Shown here: piece after piece, positions 32,476 to 45,426 of the stretch | How the letters are laid out: each line of letters starts with the position of its first letter | Numbering within the stretch: the first letter of the stretch is position 1 | Assembly (NCBI RefSeq): GCF_036323735.1 | Contig: NC_086021.1 | Span: 163,099,476-163,163,475, forward strand | DNA: 64,000 nt | DNA from: Rattus norvegicus | Taxonomy: Eukaryota > Chordata > Mammalia > Rodentia > Muridae | Reading direction: 5' to 3' | The notes under the pieces: generated by a model | Told to the model about the DNA's origin: nothing | The model's database searches: none | Seen by the model: only the letters and a program-made list of their open reading frames with translations | Made by a program: the position numbers and the translations under genes

Positions 32476-34014
32476 GCTAACCTGATTTTCTGCAGAATGA
32501 TGATTGATGTCAGCCACAATGTCATAAGAGTGGCAGTCATGAGCATCACACAGACGACGCAGTCCCTAGGACTGTTTTATTGTTTCCAGAATGTTCTCTT
32601 GTCTAAGACTTGGTACCAGCCATGTCAGGCATTGTGGCGATCTCACCCAGGGTCCATTCACGTCATACTTCATACCTGCGGGCTTCCTTTTGTATCTGGG
32701 TAGCTTTGAAAAGGCAATTCATCAGGCTGATACCCCCCATCTGTACTGTGAGTTTAAACCCCTCCAGTCAACAGTTGCTTTGAGGTCCAAAGAGTGATGT
32801 CCAGTTCCAGAGCTAGGGCCTGACTTTGATTTCCCCAGCCCCAGCTCACCAGGATGTCAGAGGTGACTAGTATCAGCTGAACCCAGATACTCAACAAAGA
32901 GAACTATATGGTGGCCCCTCTCTGAGCTGAAACTAGACTGTTAGCAAATATTGAACTCCACCACCAGAGTATCGAGGGAAAGGGCACAGACGTTTGCAAC
33001 TTTCTTTGAAATCGCTCCACCAGTACCATAGGCAGGTGTCAGAGAATAAAGCAAGTGCAGTCAGGTATCCATGGTGACACAAAAGCACCCAATATACTCT
33101 TGGGAAATTCTCACAGTAAGTTACCAGGGTTAGGCAAGATGGCTGTGGTAACAATGACAAGAAATGGCAGGTGGGGTGGAAGTCAGGGATGCCTATGAAG
33201 AATAAATTAGGGGACCTGAGGAAGACCTGAGCTGCAGAGGTAGAGAGGAGAGGTAGACAGAGACACCATTTGTGATGTGACAGAAACAAGGTGGAAAAAT
33301 GACCAGAAGTCGGGTCTACTCTGCAAAGAAATGGGACTTTCTCTGTCAGGAGCATCAGAGCTGCATAAAGAGGGGTGAAGACAAGAGAGGGCACACTGGA
33401 GGGAGCAGTGGCAGGATCAAGGTCAGTCCCCCACATTTTGGTGGTGAACTTGGCTTGCCTTTGTCTAGGGGTTGAACCCCTTGGTGCCTCCTTCTCCTGG
33501 ATGACCTGGTGACCGAATGAGTAAATGTTAGCACAGGAACCCAACCCTATAAAGGGGGCCATGAGGGAGGTTCCCCTGTGCACCCCGCTGGCCCCCAGGG
33601 CATCAGGCCAAGCAAACACCAAGGTATTCAAAGCCCTAGGAGGGCCCAGGCCCCAGAACAGGTGCAGAGGTGAGAGAATTTGCTTCGCTTGGGTCTTAGA
33701 GGCTCTGCTCCTGGACACCCCAAGGTGAGAGACTGCAATCCGGGTGTCATGCACTTGGGATGTGCTCTGTGCATTGCTGGCACTCAATATCTTGGGGAGG
33801 CTTTTCTAGAATCTATGCCGCGATGGCATTGTGGCACCGTGGCACTGTCAGGTGGCACTCTGGCACCATCGAGTGGCAGTAAGCAAATGATTTCATTCCT
33901 AGTCTCTCGGTCCTTGTGGTGATAACTCAGAGAAGAGCTGGACGTGGTGCTCATGTTCTTTCCAGCACATCTCTAACCATTCATTAAATCCTCCCTTGGA
34001 GAGGACAAAGCAAG

Positions 34015-34085
34015 GGCCCAGAGTGTGGCTCAGTGGTGGGGTTCTTGCTTAGGCCTGGCTTCCGGGTTCAATCCCCAGCACCAGG
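34015..34085 (+). mobile_element. ID-like SINE fragment
   Basis: The stretch gagtgtggctcagtggtggg ... gggttcaatccccagcacca is a diverged forward ID-type head without an A-tail. Confidence 0.55.
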
Positions 34086-34754
34086 TGAAGGAGGGGTTGG
34101 TTGCCAGAGGTCAATAACACACTTCTGTTTGCATTGAAGCTTAAATAACCATTTCCTTCCTGCCCCATGCCTGTCTAGCAAGGGCTTGCCCAAACCCCAT
34201 CCACAGGTGTCCAGATACCTGTGTCGGGTGGGGCTGCACACATGAAAACAGCAGCCATCACACCTAAACACCCAAACTTGGTTGTCACCATCATTGGCAT
34301 CGCTGTGGTCCTGTGGTTGATGGAAAGTGGCATTCTCCACTTTAGGAAGTGAGACACGATTTCCAGTTACGAGTAGAATATTGAGCTCATTCAAGCTTTG
34401 CAGTGTGGCTTTGTAGGTCAAAACGAATGTTAACAATTAAGAGTCTCAACCATTGGTAAAAAGGATCATCTGAGGAGGTTGTGGGCAGCTAAATACGGGT
34501 ACCCAGCCGACACTGGCAAAAGGTCAAGAGGGCCAGGATTGAAGTCACACAGACTTGAGTTCAAATCCTGGCTTCATCACTGTGTGACCTTGAATAAGTC
34601 ACCACACTAGGACTTCATCTGTGCCATGAGAGTTATAACTAAACCGGGCTCAGGACCAGCCACTGCCTGCTGAGCATTCAGAAACGGCAGGGCCAGTCTG
34701 TTCTGCATGCTAGGCATCCCACTTCCCCAAAGTTGAGCAGGGAGAGTGGTAGGG

Positions 34755-35028
34755 GTGTGTGTGTGTGTGTGTGTGTGTGTCTGTGTGTGTGTCTGTGTGT
34801 GTGTGTGTGTCTGTGTGTGTGTGTCTGTGTGTGTGTGTCTGTGTGTGTGTGTCTGTGTCTGTGTGTGTGTGTCTGTGTGTCTGTGTGTGTGTCTGTGTCT
34901 GTGTGTGTGTCTGTGTATGTATGTGTCTGTGTCTGTGTCTGTGTGTGTGTCTGTGTGTGTGTGTGTGTGTCTGTATCTGTGTGTGTGTGTGTGTGTCTGT
35001 GTGTGTGTGTGTGTCTGTGTGTGTGTGT
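34755..35028. repeat. (GT)n array with CTGTGT interruptions
   Basis: About 274 bp of GT dinucleotide is interrupted by single C substitutions that create CTGTGTGTGT periodicities and two 'atgtatg' breaks near 34916. Both strands stay open in several frames as an artefact. Confidence 0.95.
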
Positions 35029-35287
35029 TGGGTGGAGGGACCATCCAACTTTCAGTGGGACTAAAACTTCAGAGATAATGCCATGATGGCCTCTCCAGTT
35101 GCTTCTTGGTTCCAGTCACACACTATAAATATGGAGCACTGCGGTTTACATCAGTTTGTCTGTAGTTCACGTGATCTTGCCCGGAGAACCTTGGTCTAGA
35201 AGAATGTGTCCCCTGCTGTGTCCAAGGCGTACAGAACTCAGCTCTGCTCACACATCTAATGGCTAGCCAGCTCAGCTCTTAGCTAGA

Positions 35288-35399
<112 letters not shown>

Positions 35400-35806
35400 G
35401 GATTTCTAAAGAAACAGAAATTCCAGGAGGATGCTGGGGGTGAACCCCTAAGGCCACACGGTGAAGTCTCAGGCCGCAGCCATCTCCCTGGGCCTGCCCT
35501 GGGCTGCTGGTGAGTCCTGTCCTGGAGTAAAGTGGAAGAGGTTGCCCTGAGGAGCCATCTCCACCACAGCCAAGCAGGCTAACCTCAGAGCTCTTCTCAA
35601 TTTGAGAAACCCATCTACTCAGAAGCATCCTCCTCTCAGAGTTGCCCCATCTCCTCAGCCCCCAACGCACAGACACACCTACAAGGAGTAGTCTCAGAAG
35701 CCTGGATTTTCCAAACACTGTTTTCCTATATCCAGCCATGGACATGGACAGGAGTCTCAGTGAGTGCAGCAGTGATGTCAGAGATGCTCAGGCTGAACAT
35801 CCTTTG

Positions 35807-35976
35807 GGGCTGTAGAAATGGCTCAGCTATTTAGAGGACTAGGGCCTATGTGGTGGTTGACAACCATGGATAACTCCAGTTCCAAAAAGTCCAATGCCAT
35901 CTTCTGGACTCCACAGGGTCAGGCACATGCATGTGGTTGGTGTACATGTAGGTAAAACAAAATAAACTTTAAAAAA
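35807..35976 (+). mobile_element. B3-type SINE
   Basis: A diverged forward element: ggggctgtagaaatggctca, then ggataactccagttccaaaa, atgccatcttctggactcca, and an A-rich end (aaaacaaaataaacttta). Confidence 0.6.
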
Positions 35977-36310
35977 ACTTCCTGGGCCTAGGCCCTGCTC
36001 TAAGCTAACACTCAGAGCTTTTCAGGTCCATCCCTCGGAAGTGCGACTCAGTCAAGGTCAGACAGAGCTGACTGTCCGGAGCCCTGCCAACCCCAGACTG
36101 TAGCACAGGGAGGAGAGGACACACATCCAGGGCCACATCAGGAGGTCTGCTTTATCCAGGTGCCATAACCTTGCTTTCCACAGGATTCCAGCTCTACCAG
36201 CCTCAACAGTGGCACCTAGAGATGCACAGGGAGAGGGAGAAAGAGCGAAGGGAAGGAACTAATAAGAGGAGAGAGAGATAGAGAGAGATAGGACAAGGAC
36301 AAATGGGTAT

Positions 36311-36363
<53 letters not shown>
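36311..36363. repeat. (GA)n microsatellite
   Basis: A GA dinucleotide run interrupted by two AAG units, within a wider purine-rich stretch 36230-36420. Confidence 0.93.
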
Positions 36364-36365
<2 letters not shown>

Positions 36366-39257
36366 AGGGAGAGGGAGAGAGGAAAAAGAGACTTGGAGAA
36401 ACCGGAAACAGAGAGAGACCTGAAGAGAGCTGGAGCTCCAGATAGAACAGTCCTCAAGGCATGACTTGGTGAGTCAGAAGAGGCAGTTGTCCCCCTGCCC
36501 AGGGAGGTTCTGGTGCAGGTGCAGCACCCTGGGAAGAGCCGTGCTGTCCACTCTATGCTTGCCACGGGGTTCAGACAGCTCTCAGACTTACTGAGAGACC
36601 TCACTTGAAATGCCTCCCTTGCCCTGTACCCACCTCTTGGTTAGTTCCCTCTCCAGCCCAATATCTCTATCTAACTAGTCTCCTCTCTGTGCACCTATTC
36701 TGGAGGCCTCAACAGCAATTCCGGGGACAGTGACACCCTGGAACAGTGCAGAACTCTGTCAGACTTGATCTTCCACTGTGTGTTGCTTCTGTCCTCACAT
36801 TGCCTGTGGGTCCCACACTCTCAGACTCTGACAACATTCCCCATGCCAACCTTTATGCTAGCATGCCACATTTGACCTGGACTCCTTGCACCAGACACAT
36901 ATGTCACACTGTCCCAGGTCCTGTCCTAAAAGCACCCAGCCTCCATCCTCCAACCTCCAGCCTCCTCTGATCCAGAGCTGCCAATGGGGAAGGAACTCAG
37001 AGCACTGAGCCCCACCACTGCCTGCTGTGACCTCTGCACCTGAGGCTACCTAAGCACCTGCCAGGTCCTGGGTATGAGCCCCGTCAGGGTGGGGCCCTGA
37101 TCCTCATTTCCAGGCAGAGCTGGGACTGAGCCTGGCTTAGCCATGGTTTGTTTGCATTTAATTTAGTCTATTCCTGCCCTACAAAAGAGGGATTATGCCC
37201 AGAATGTTCCAGAACCTGGATTTCCGGGCTGTTGTGACTGTGCATTTGTGCACTTATCAGTGGTGGTGTGGCAAAGTTTCCAGCTAACTTGGGGTGGGCA
37301 GGGCTATGACTCAGGCTCTGGGAAAGAGAGGCCTTGCTACACAGCCTTGGCCTCTGCCAGCCTCCTCCTACTCCATTTCAAGTTGTTTAGTGTGGTGATT
37401 GGCTGATCCAAAAGAATGCAATGATGTAAAAGAAAAAAAGTTTAAATCCTAAAATCACCAAGATCATAAAAGTCACCTGGGATCACATCACCAAAAAGAA
37501 AGCGGAAAAAAGTAACTAGATGTTATCTCAGGGGGTCATATCCTTCCAGAACATTCTCTAGGTTAATTTCACTTGCCTCAGTCTTTCTGCGTTGTCTAGT
37601 GACAGTTGCCTGGTGGCTGTGGACTAAATAGATTCCCCTGTTTCAGGACATTTACGTTGGGCCTGCTTTGGGGCTAATACCAGTAACCACACTGAAGGCA
37701 GCATCCTAACAATCATGTTCCCAAACTATTTGACCATTCCCTCAGCGGAGCCCTGATTCCCCAACCCTGACTCAAGGGGCTGAGCCTATCACATGGGAAG
37801 GAGGAACAGCCCTACCTGTCTTGAATATCGGGTGGACTCTCTTCTCCTATGGACAGGCCTATGCAAAGCAGCCAGGAAAAGGTACATCTTTAGTTTCCAT
37901 TTGGGGACACTGAGGCCAGAGATAGGAACAACGTATCCAAAATCAGCCCACTGGCAGTGGCAAACTTCATGTCATATAGACTTTCCTCCTTCCACTTCTA
38001 AGTGTCTAGGATTTTACCAGAATGGACGGTCTTTAACAGGGAGGAAGCAGGAGGCAGCAGTACAAGGCCTCTGGATTGCTCCTGGCAGACATTGCTAGTC
38101 AACTGTCAACTGTCACATCCTTTCCTGCTGGACCCACACCCCTTAGGACATCGACAACCATGACTGGGGCTTGGTACAATAGTGAATCCCCATTGGTACC
38201 CAGAAGAGCTAGTGTGTACTCAAGAGGACTTGAGTCTGCCAAGAGTAGCTTGAATTCTTGCTTTCCTTCTGTCCTCTTCCAGGCAAGAAGCCATTGGAAA
38301 TCCTGCTGGTTTCCAGCTGACCAATCCCACCATGCCACTCCTCCCCACACCCTCTGTTTCTATGCAACCACAGTCTTCTCCGGAAAGGCTGCCCACATCG
38401 AAGCAGGACAGGGTGGAACAGGGTGGCAGAGTAGAGGACAGAGTGAGGAAGAGCTGCCCCTGCTCTAGGGCCATGGGAACTCAGGCAGGTCACTGTTCTT
38501 CCCCAAGACCCTGATCCATCTGGGACAGGGGATCCCAACATGCTATTCTCTTCTTCCTGGGACTGCTTGATGGTCTGCAGAGGAGAGGTTGGTGGTCTTT
38601 TCCACTGTGCCTCTTGCTGCACAGGGACAACCAGCTTTGACATGACATGGCGTCTCTCCTCAGCCCTAACCCATCTGCCTTAGATGGCTAGTGGCTAGAA
38701 CCCTGCTCACCATCTGAGAGTGGTGAGGACCACCATTCTCCACCATCTGAGAGGTGGAGAAGAGGGAAGAAAAGTGTGTCCCGGCTGTGCAAGGTATCCT
38801 TGCTCTCTGTGGATGGATGTGCTTTACGCTGGGCCTTAGTGGCACTCTGGAAATTTTTCTAAGCCTCTCTGCTGAGCATCCCAAGCCTTAACCGGTTCAA
38901 GGCAGAGCTGCCTGCTGCCCACCCTGCCCACTGAACCATCCTCTCCAGCCGTCCCTGGCCCTCCTCAGTCCCTGCCTTCCTGGTGTCAATTCATCTCCTC
39001 CCCAAACCATGACCTCTAGCAAGCAAAGAGCCTGTCCTGCTGTGACCACACCAGCCTGGATGCCATCCACAGCAGTGACTTCCCAAACATGTCATTCTGC
39101 CCACCATAACTGCAGCTCATTCACATGAACAGAACTCAGCCCTTTGTACATCTCACTTCAGGAACATAGCCTCAAGATCCTAAGTGATCTTGGGAGAGCC
39201 CTCTCCCTCTAGAACCCTGTTTCTTTCTGGGAGACCAGCGCTGTCCCTTAAGAAACG

Positions 39258-39380
39258 CCTTCACAGAGATGGACGTGTGGTGCATGCTTGTAATATCAGC
39301 ACCTGGGAGGCAGAGACAGGAAAATGGAAAGTTCAAATCCAGCCTGAAAAACATAGGAAACCCTTGTCCAAAAAGAGAAA
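39258..39380 (+). mobile_element. B1/B4-like SINE fragment
   Basis: The stretch acgtgtggtgcatgcttgta ... tgggaggcagagacaggaaa ... aaatccagcctgaaaaacat follows B1 order and is diverged. Confidence 0.55.
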
Positions 39381-39984
39381 GGGAGGGAGGAGAGGTTGAG
39401 GGGAAGAGTGTGAGATAGGAATGAAGGGAATGCCTCCACGATACCCTGCCCACATCTGATAGTGCTCAGTACTCTAACTGGATCAGGGCTCCTGCATGAC
39501 GGAACCCCACCCTGACCCCCACACCCCTGCACTGTGGCCTGCCCGTCTCCTTGTTGCAAAGCATCTGTGGAGTTGCAGGGCCTAGCACGCTTGAGTTTTC
39601 AGCAAATTCTAGTGTGAACACCCCCCTGTGTGTAGCCAGAGCTCCCTGCTCTCCCCAGGTGACAAGCAAAGGCCTCTCCAAAGAGAGAAGCTGAAACCTG
39701 GCAGATGAAAGACAGCAGCCTGGGAGAAGGCACGGCATGTGCAAAAGCCCTGGGGTGGGAATGAAAGGAAAGTAGGGCAAACTAGTACGGAAAGAGGACT
39801 TAGATAAGCAGCCAATAGCTGGGTCTTACAGAGCTTGGTTCTTATGCAAAAGCACTGCAAGCTTTGGCAAGTTGGACAGAGGGCCAATGGTTGCTGGGCA
39901 GAGTGGACCTTTGGTGAAAGAGACTTATCGTGAAGACACAGAGACCAAGAGGGGACGAACTGTATAAGAACAGCGGAAGGGAGG

Positions 39985-40206
39985 AAGCAGAGAGATGGCT
40001 CAGTGCATAAAGTTCTGTTGCAGTAAACATGGGGACCTGAGTTTAGATCCCTGGACCCATATAAAAGTCTGGGACAGCAGCATGTGCTTGACCCCAAAAC
40101 AGGCCAGGGCCAGACAGACAGGCTCTGTGGACTCGCTGACCAGTCAGTCTACTTGAATCAATGAGCTCCAGGTTCAGTGAGAGATTGTGTCTCAAAAACT
40201 AGGATG
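39985..40206 (+). mobile_element. RSINE1/B4-like composite SINE
   Basis: A tRNA-like head (gagagatggctcagtgcata ... gacctgagtttagatccctg) is joined to a B1-derived part ending gctccaggttcagtgagaga, tgtctcaaaaact. Confidence 0.6.
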
Positions 40207-40214
40207 GACCCAGC

Positions 40215-40420
40215 GCTGGAGAGGTGGCTCAGTGGTTAGAGCACTTGCTGGTCTTCCCAAAGACCTGAGTTTGGTTCCCAGCACCCACACCAGGTGACTT
40301 ATAACTGCCAGCAGCTACAGCTCTAAGGGAATGGATGTCCTCTTCTGGCCTCTGTGAGCACCTCCATACACAGGGCATACACTCACACAGATGCAGACAC
40401 ATAAATAAAAACTGTTAAAA
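40215..40420 (+). mobile_element. B3-type SINE
   Basis: The head (gctggagaggtggctcagtg ... gtttggttcccagcacccac), body (cctcttctggcctctgtgag) and an A-rich tail (acataaataaaaactg) are all recognisable. It lies nine bases after the preceding composite SINE. Confidence 0.75.
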
Positions 40421-40501
40421 AAATCTTTTCCAAGAGAAAATAATGAGATAGTGAGCCACAGAGGTCTAGCAACAGAGGTGGACGCCTGGCATCAACCTCT
40501 G

Positions 40502-40503
40502 GT

Positions 40504-40561
<58 letters not shown>

Positions 40562-40580
40562 TGTGTGTGTGTGTGTACAT
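40502..40580. repeat. (GT)n microsatellite
   Basis: About 55 bp of pure GT, then GA-interrupted GT. A short (CA)n run follows at 40619-40638, so an imperfect GT/CA inverted pair is separated by about 40 bp. Confidence 0.95.
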
Positions 40581-41029
40581 GCATGTGCATGTGTGACACA
40601 CAAAACATACATGCTCACATACACACACACACACACACCAAATAAATACATAACTTTTAAAAACACGAAGGAATAAGGAATAATGGAGGGACAAAAGACA
40701 TGTCAGGCACAGGGAACATACCTCAGGATTGTAGTGTGGGCTTTGAGGACCCACCAGAGGGTTGAGATGACAGGGATCAAGCCGGGGAGCTGTTCCCTTC
40801 TGGATTGGGTCCTGAAGGTGTCTGGTGAGAGTAGCTTTGTAATGGTGGTAGAGTTGCCCATTCAGGGGGTGAGGATGTAAGCATTTTCTCCTCCGAAGGG
40901 AGCAGAGACCACAACTCAGGCACAGGAGAGGGTGAATGCCATTTTCCAAACTCCAAGGTTTCCCTCTGGCTACCACCACAGAGGAGCTTTTATTATTATT
41001 ATTTATTATTATTATTATTATATTTTTAT

Positions 41030-41226
41030 TTTTGTTATTTTATGTATATGGGCGTTTTGCCTGCATGCACATCTTTGAACCAAGTATGTGTATGGTGCAC
41101 AGAAAGGCCAGGAGAGGGTGTTGGCTTTCCTGGAACTGCAGGTACAAATGTGGATGCTGGGACTCGAGCCCAAGTCCTCTATAAGAGCAGCCAGTGCTCT
41201 TAACCACTGAGCTATCTCTCCAGGCC
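41030..41226 (-). mobile_element. B3-type SINE, antisense
   Basis: The reverse complement includes gggcgttttgcctgcatgca, gatgctgggactcgagccca and gctcttaaccactgagctat, ctctccaggccc. A TTATTATT tract at 40988-41030 is the complementary A-rich tail. Confidence 0.78.
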
Positions 41227-43662
41227 CAAGAGGAGCTTTTGTGAGGTGTGAGGAGTTCCAGGAAGGGAATGCACACCAGAGTGTGAGGGCCTGAGAGAAA
41301 CGAGGCCAGAGGAAAAGGTGCAAGGCCACATGGGACCAGGCACACAACCCAAGGGGTCCGGTGATGCCTGTTCAACCCTGAATGGACTGAGCTGAAAGGC
41401 AGGAAGCCGGAGCAGATGTGGGCACTGGCCTTGGCACCAGCTCTACCACCCTACAGAGGGACATTGTCTGTGGGCAGCAGGCATGGCAGCTGAGGAACCA
41501 AACGGGCGTGTGTCTCTGCACATGTGCCTGAGGCACTGGCAGGGTCCTTCCGGGAGCCCTCCTGGCTCTGCAGCAGCTTGCCTTGGGTGTTCAGGGTCTG
41601 TTGAGTGTTCCAGACACGGCAGGATGCAAACCACACTCTCCTCCATGACCAGCCAGAGACTGTTTAACCTCAGGAACACTGCCCCTCTCTCATCATCATA
41701 CAGATGGGGACAAGACTTAAACAATGGATCTCTTAGCCCTAATCCACAGTTTACCACTTCCAGATAGAAGCCAAGACACGTGTCCAAAGGTCACATCAAT
41801 ATCCCTACTGACCCTAATGTTAACCAGGACCCACCAGGGCAGAGTGGTCAGGAGTGTGTGGCCTTCACTAGGTGAGTGGGCTCAAGGCCTCTCCCTGACT
41901 CTCCTGGTCCTGTGACCTTGAACAAATCTCTCAGCCTCCGATGATCCTGGAAAAGGCAGAGTTGTTAATTCCCATCTGGCACTGCATGGCTAAGTGGGAC
42001 CAGCCTGTGTCCAGGCAGGGGTGGCCAGGGCCCCTCTGGCCAGTTCACTCTTGTCCCTGGGCCCATGGTCCATCACTCATTTTTCTTTACCTCCACAAAC
42101 ACCCACTGCCTTCCCGGTGGTGTCAATGAAGCAGCTCAGGTCACAAAATGACCTGTGACAAGGACATATGGCCCACAGCTCAGCCTGGTAGACAGCACTA
42201 CCATGAACTGCCATTGTACCAAGGAGGTGAGAGGTGAAGCGCCTTGCCCAGGGAAGCATAGCAAAGAAGTAGCGTGGTGGGGGAGGGGGATGCATGCCTA
42301 TTCTCTTAAAGAAATCAGTGAGTAGAGATGTCACCACATCCTTGCATGTCCTTGCTGCATGGAAGTGGGTGTGATGGGCAAGGCTGTGCCTCCCTCGCTT
42401 CCAGGGGGTTGCCCTGCCTGAACTGTCTAGTCACTTCTCTACAAACCTCATCCTGTTGTAAGCAGTAACAGTGACAACAGCCCCAAACACACTGCTACTG
42501 AGCGTTCCTCTGAGTAGGCAATGTCCTCAGCTAGGTGCCCTGTAAGACAGAGGAGCTTGAGATTGCCCATGTGTACGCATTTCACATATGGACACTGAGA
42601 GGCTCAGAGTCCCAAGTCACTTCGAGTGGATAAGGTGAAGACAGGGCTTGAACCCGCTTCGACCCCTAGCACACATCCTGTATCTACCATGCTGTGGAAA
42701 TGACCCCAGATGGCTTTTGAAGCCAGATTTCTGCTTGGACCCCTGGCTCTTCTGTTTGCTGACTGTGGAGACTGGCTCCTCCTTGCTAATAGCAGGATGA
42801 CCGGCTGACCATGCCTGAGGAGGATACCCATCAGCCTAACTGATGGAAAACATAGGGTGATGTCAGCTGTGTCTGAGACGTTCGTTCACTGTGGCTGTTC
42901 CATGCTCATTGTGGTCCTGTACGAGGCGCGGAGGTCCCTGTGCTCACAGATAGACACTAGGGGAACTAATGTCAAACACATAGCCTATAATCCACCCAAA
43001 AGGCCTGGAGAGGACATATTTATTAGCTCTATCTGTGTGGCCAGAGACTTTGCAGACCCAGCTCCTCCCCGAGACCCTCAGTCAATCTATAGAAGCTCTC
43101 TCTAAGGACCTTAGAAGAGTTCTAACGCAGTCGTGACTGGTCTTCATTTAGCTTACTTTGTCCCTCAGGGAGGCTTACATATGCCTTTTTTGTGGATGTG
43201 AAACTGATTTCATTTTCATCAAACAAGTTTTCACCAAATTGTGCTGTGCTGTGCTTAAATATGCCTAAAATGACCTACTTGGGTCAGACTTCAGAAGTTT
43301 GAACCAACGAGGGCTACAGAGTCATATTGAACTGAACTGCCTTCCTGTCCTCTGCGGAGCCTCACCTTTCTGGCTGTAGAGATTGCAAAGACCACTACAT
43401 AGTCCTGTGACAGTGATTTCCCGGGATGCAGGGAGTCCTTGTAAGGCTTGCTGTATGCTTGCCATATGTCCCAGTGCTCCCTCTGTCCCTCCAGCCAGCT
43501 TAGACCCTCCTTTCTCCAAACCTCAGGAAGCTAGAGCTCCCAGACTGCTTCCAGGAAGGGCTTTGGTTCACTAAGAGCTACAAATATTTACCTTGGAGAC
43601 CTCGGCCCAGCCTGAGGTCTTGGCCCACATGCTCAAGGTGGCCTGCCCAAGTCTGGATGCAA

Positions 43663-43672
43663 GATATAAGGC
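43663..43672 (+). promoter_or_regulatory. Candidate TATA box of Bpifb1
   Basis: GATATAAGGC lies about 30 bp upstream of a short exon-like stretch ending in TTCAG|GTAAAA. No better core promoter is visible between here and the first coding exon at 46110. The assignment rests on layout alone. Confidence 0.45.
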
Positions 43673-43692
43673 TGGGTCTCCAAACTCACCAC

Positions 43693-43734
43693 CGAGGAGA
43701 GGAGCAGGCAGACCCAGGACTCCAGCACATTCAG
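43693..43734 (+). other. Predicted Bpifb1 exon 1 (5' UTR)
   Basis: The non-coding exon is inferred from the upstream TATA-like box and the donor CATTCAG|GTAAAA. Non-coding first exons are normal for PLUNC genes, and exon 2 has an acceptor upstream of the ATG, so at least one 5' exon must exist. Confidence 0.45.
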
Positions 43735-44208
43735 GTAAAACAGGAGAAGGGTCTAGAGGCCTGGACAGTCAGGAAGGTTCCTCACAGAGAAGACTCGCTG
43801 AGATTAGCCAAACTGCTGGGCGAGAACTGAGCCTGATAACACCCCTGTCAGCTTTGGTTTCTGGGGATCAAGAGAGGAAGGGAGGTGCTGGATGCTTTGG
43901 ATTCTCATCCAAAAGCCATGAACAAAGATTGAAGCGTAAGACAGGTAGGTCTTTTCCAGTCCCAGTGTACGGACTTCAAACCACTGCACAGAGTGGCCGT
44001 GCAGTGTCTGCATATGCTGAGGTGTTGCTGGGGACAAAGAGAAGCAGCCCTCAAAGAACTCCCAAGTGGCCATTATGTGATTACTGTGTTTAAGGAAGGC
44101 CCAGGACCAGAGAAAAATCAGAGAAGCCTTCATGGAAGAGATAGTGTGAAAGACGCAAAGCTGAGTGGATGCTGGAGAGGAGCAAAAGGCATGAAAATGG
44201 AAGGGGTT

Positions 44209-44397
44209 GAGGACTACATAGTGGGTCCATGATGAGAACAGAGACTAGGGACCACATAGTGGGTCTATAAAGAAGGCATGGGTTGAGGGCCACGTAGTGA
44301 GTCCATGACAAAGACAGAGGCTAAGGACCATGTGAGGGTCTGTAAACAGAGCAGGGACTGAGGACCATAAAGTGGGTCCATGAAGAGGGCAGGAGAT
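44209..44397. repeat. 38-bp minisatellite, five copies
   Basis: Five tandem copies (38, 38, 38, 37, 38 bp) of a unit running roughly GAGGACCACATAGTGGGTCC then ATGAAGAGAACAGAGACT. Copies differ at several positions. It lies in Bpifb1 intron 1. Confidence 0.85.
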
Positions 44398-44922
44398 GGG
44401 GAACAAAGGGTGGATGGTCACAGGCTGGGATATGAGGGTGACAGTATCTCCCAGAAGAGGCAATGCTACAAGTTCTGGGCTCAGAACCCCTCTAATCAGG
44501 AGACTGAGCAGGGGGCAGGAGAAGGGGGCAGAAGGGGTCCAAAGGATTTGGAAGATAAAGACACCATTTGATGGCATAACTGCCTTGTCAACCAATGCAA
44601 GCTGTCAGCTCTGCCCTCTGGCTTTAATTGTAGTATGACTTCCTCAGATCCCAGGATCAGTAATCACAGTCCTCATTGGTAGGCTCAATAGCATTCATGA
44701 GTAACATCAAGTCGCAGATCCATTTACCCTCACAACTCCCCTCCCAGGTGCTATCATCTCCCGTTAGCCAGCCGCTCATGGGCTCCAAAAGGTTAAGTCC
44801 CTCACCCAATCACCAAGCCAGCCATAGAAGATCTCCTACTGGAGTATCTCTGACTCCCAGACCCACAACACATCCCCTTCAAGTTGCTGACACTCACTGA
44901 TGGGGATTGTGCAGCTTTGTAG

Positions 44923-45078
44923 GGATCTCCAGACGGCTGGTTCCAGTTTGCCCACAGCCCCTCAGAGGTCATTCATTCACTCGGCAATTCCGTATGAAGC
45001 ACCACAGCCAGGCTCTGTGCTGGGTGTAGAGACAGTCATGAGCAGCCAGAAGGTTCTCCCTCCCAGAGTTCACAGCCT
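44923..45078 (+). repeat. Inverted duplication, left arm
   Basis: This arm reads ggatctccagacggctggtt ... ttcattcactcggcaattcc ... tctgtgctgggtgtagagac ... agttcacagcct. Its reverse complement, about 80 percent identical by eye, lies at 45633-45791. Confidence 0.8.
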
Positions 45079-45426
45079 GGTCAAGAACTCTGATTTGACA
45101 ACAGTGTCTCATTCCACAACAGACACATTAGTCTTTGGTGACAAGACACCCACATTCTGGGGCAGGCAAGGGCACATGGGTCCCAAGGGCCATGTCTCCC
45201 TTTTCTCTAAACGAGACAGTCTGCAGAAATCTTCAGCTCTGTGTAAGGAGTTTGGGGAGGAAGACTGACCAGGGCTGAAGGTGTAGCCTCTCTGCCCTGT
45301 GGAGAGTAACAAGTTGTCAAGGGACAGACACCACAGCACCACAGCACTTCTCCCAGAAACTATCATGGCTAAGAAAAGAAATGGGACAAGAAATGGCTGC
45401 TTTAAGCATGCTCAAAAGGAGGGTTG

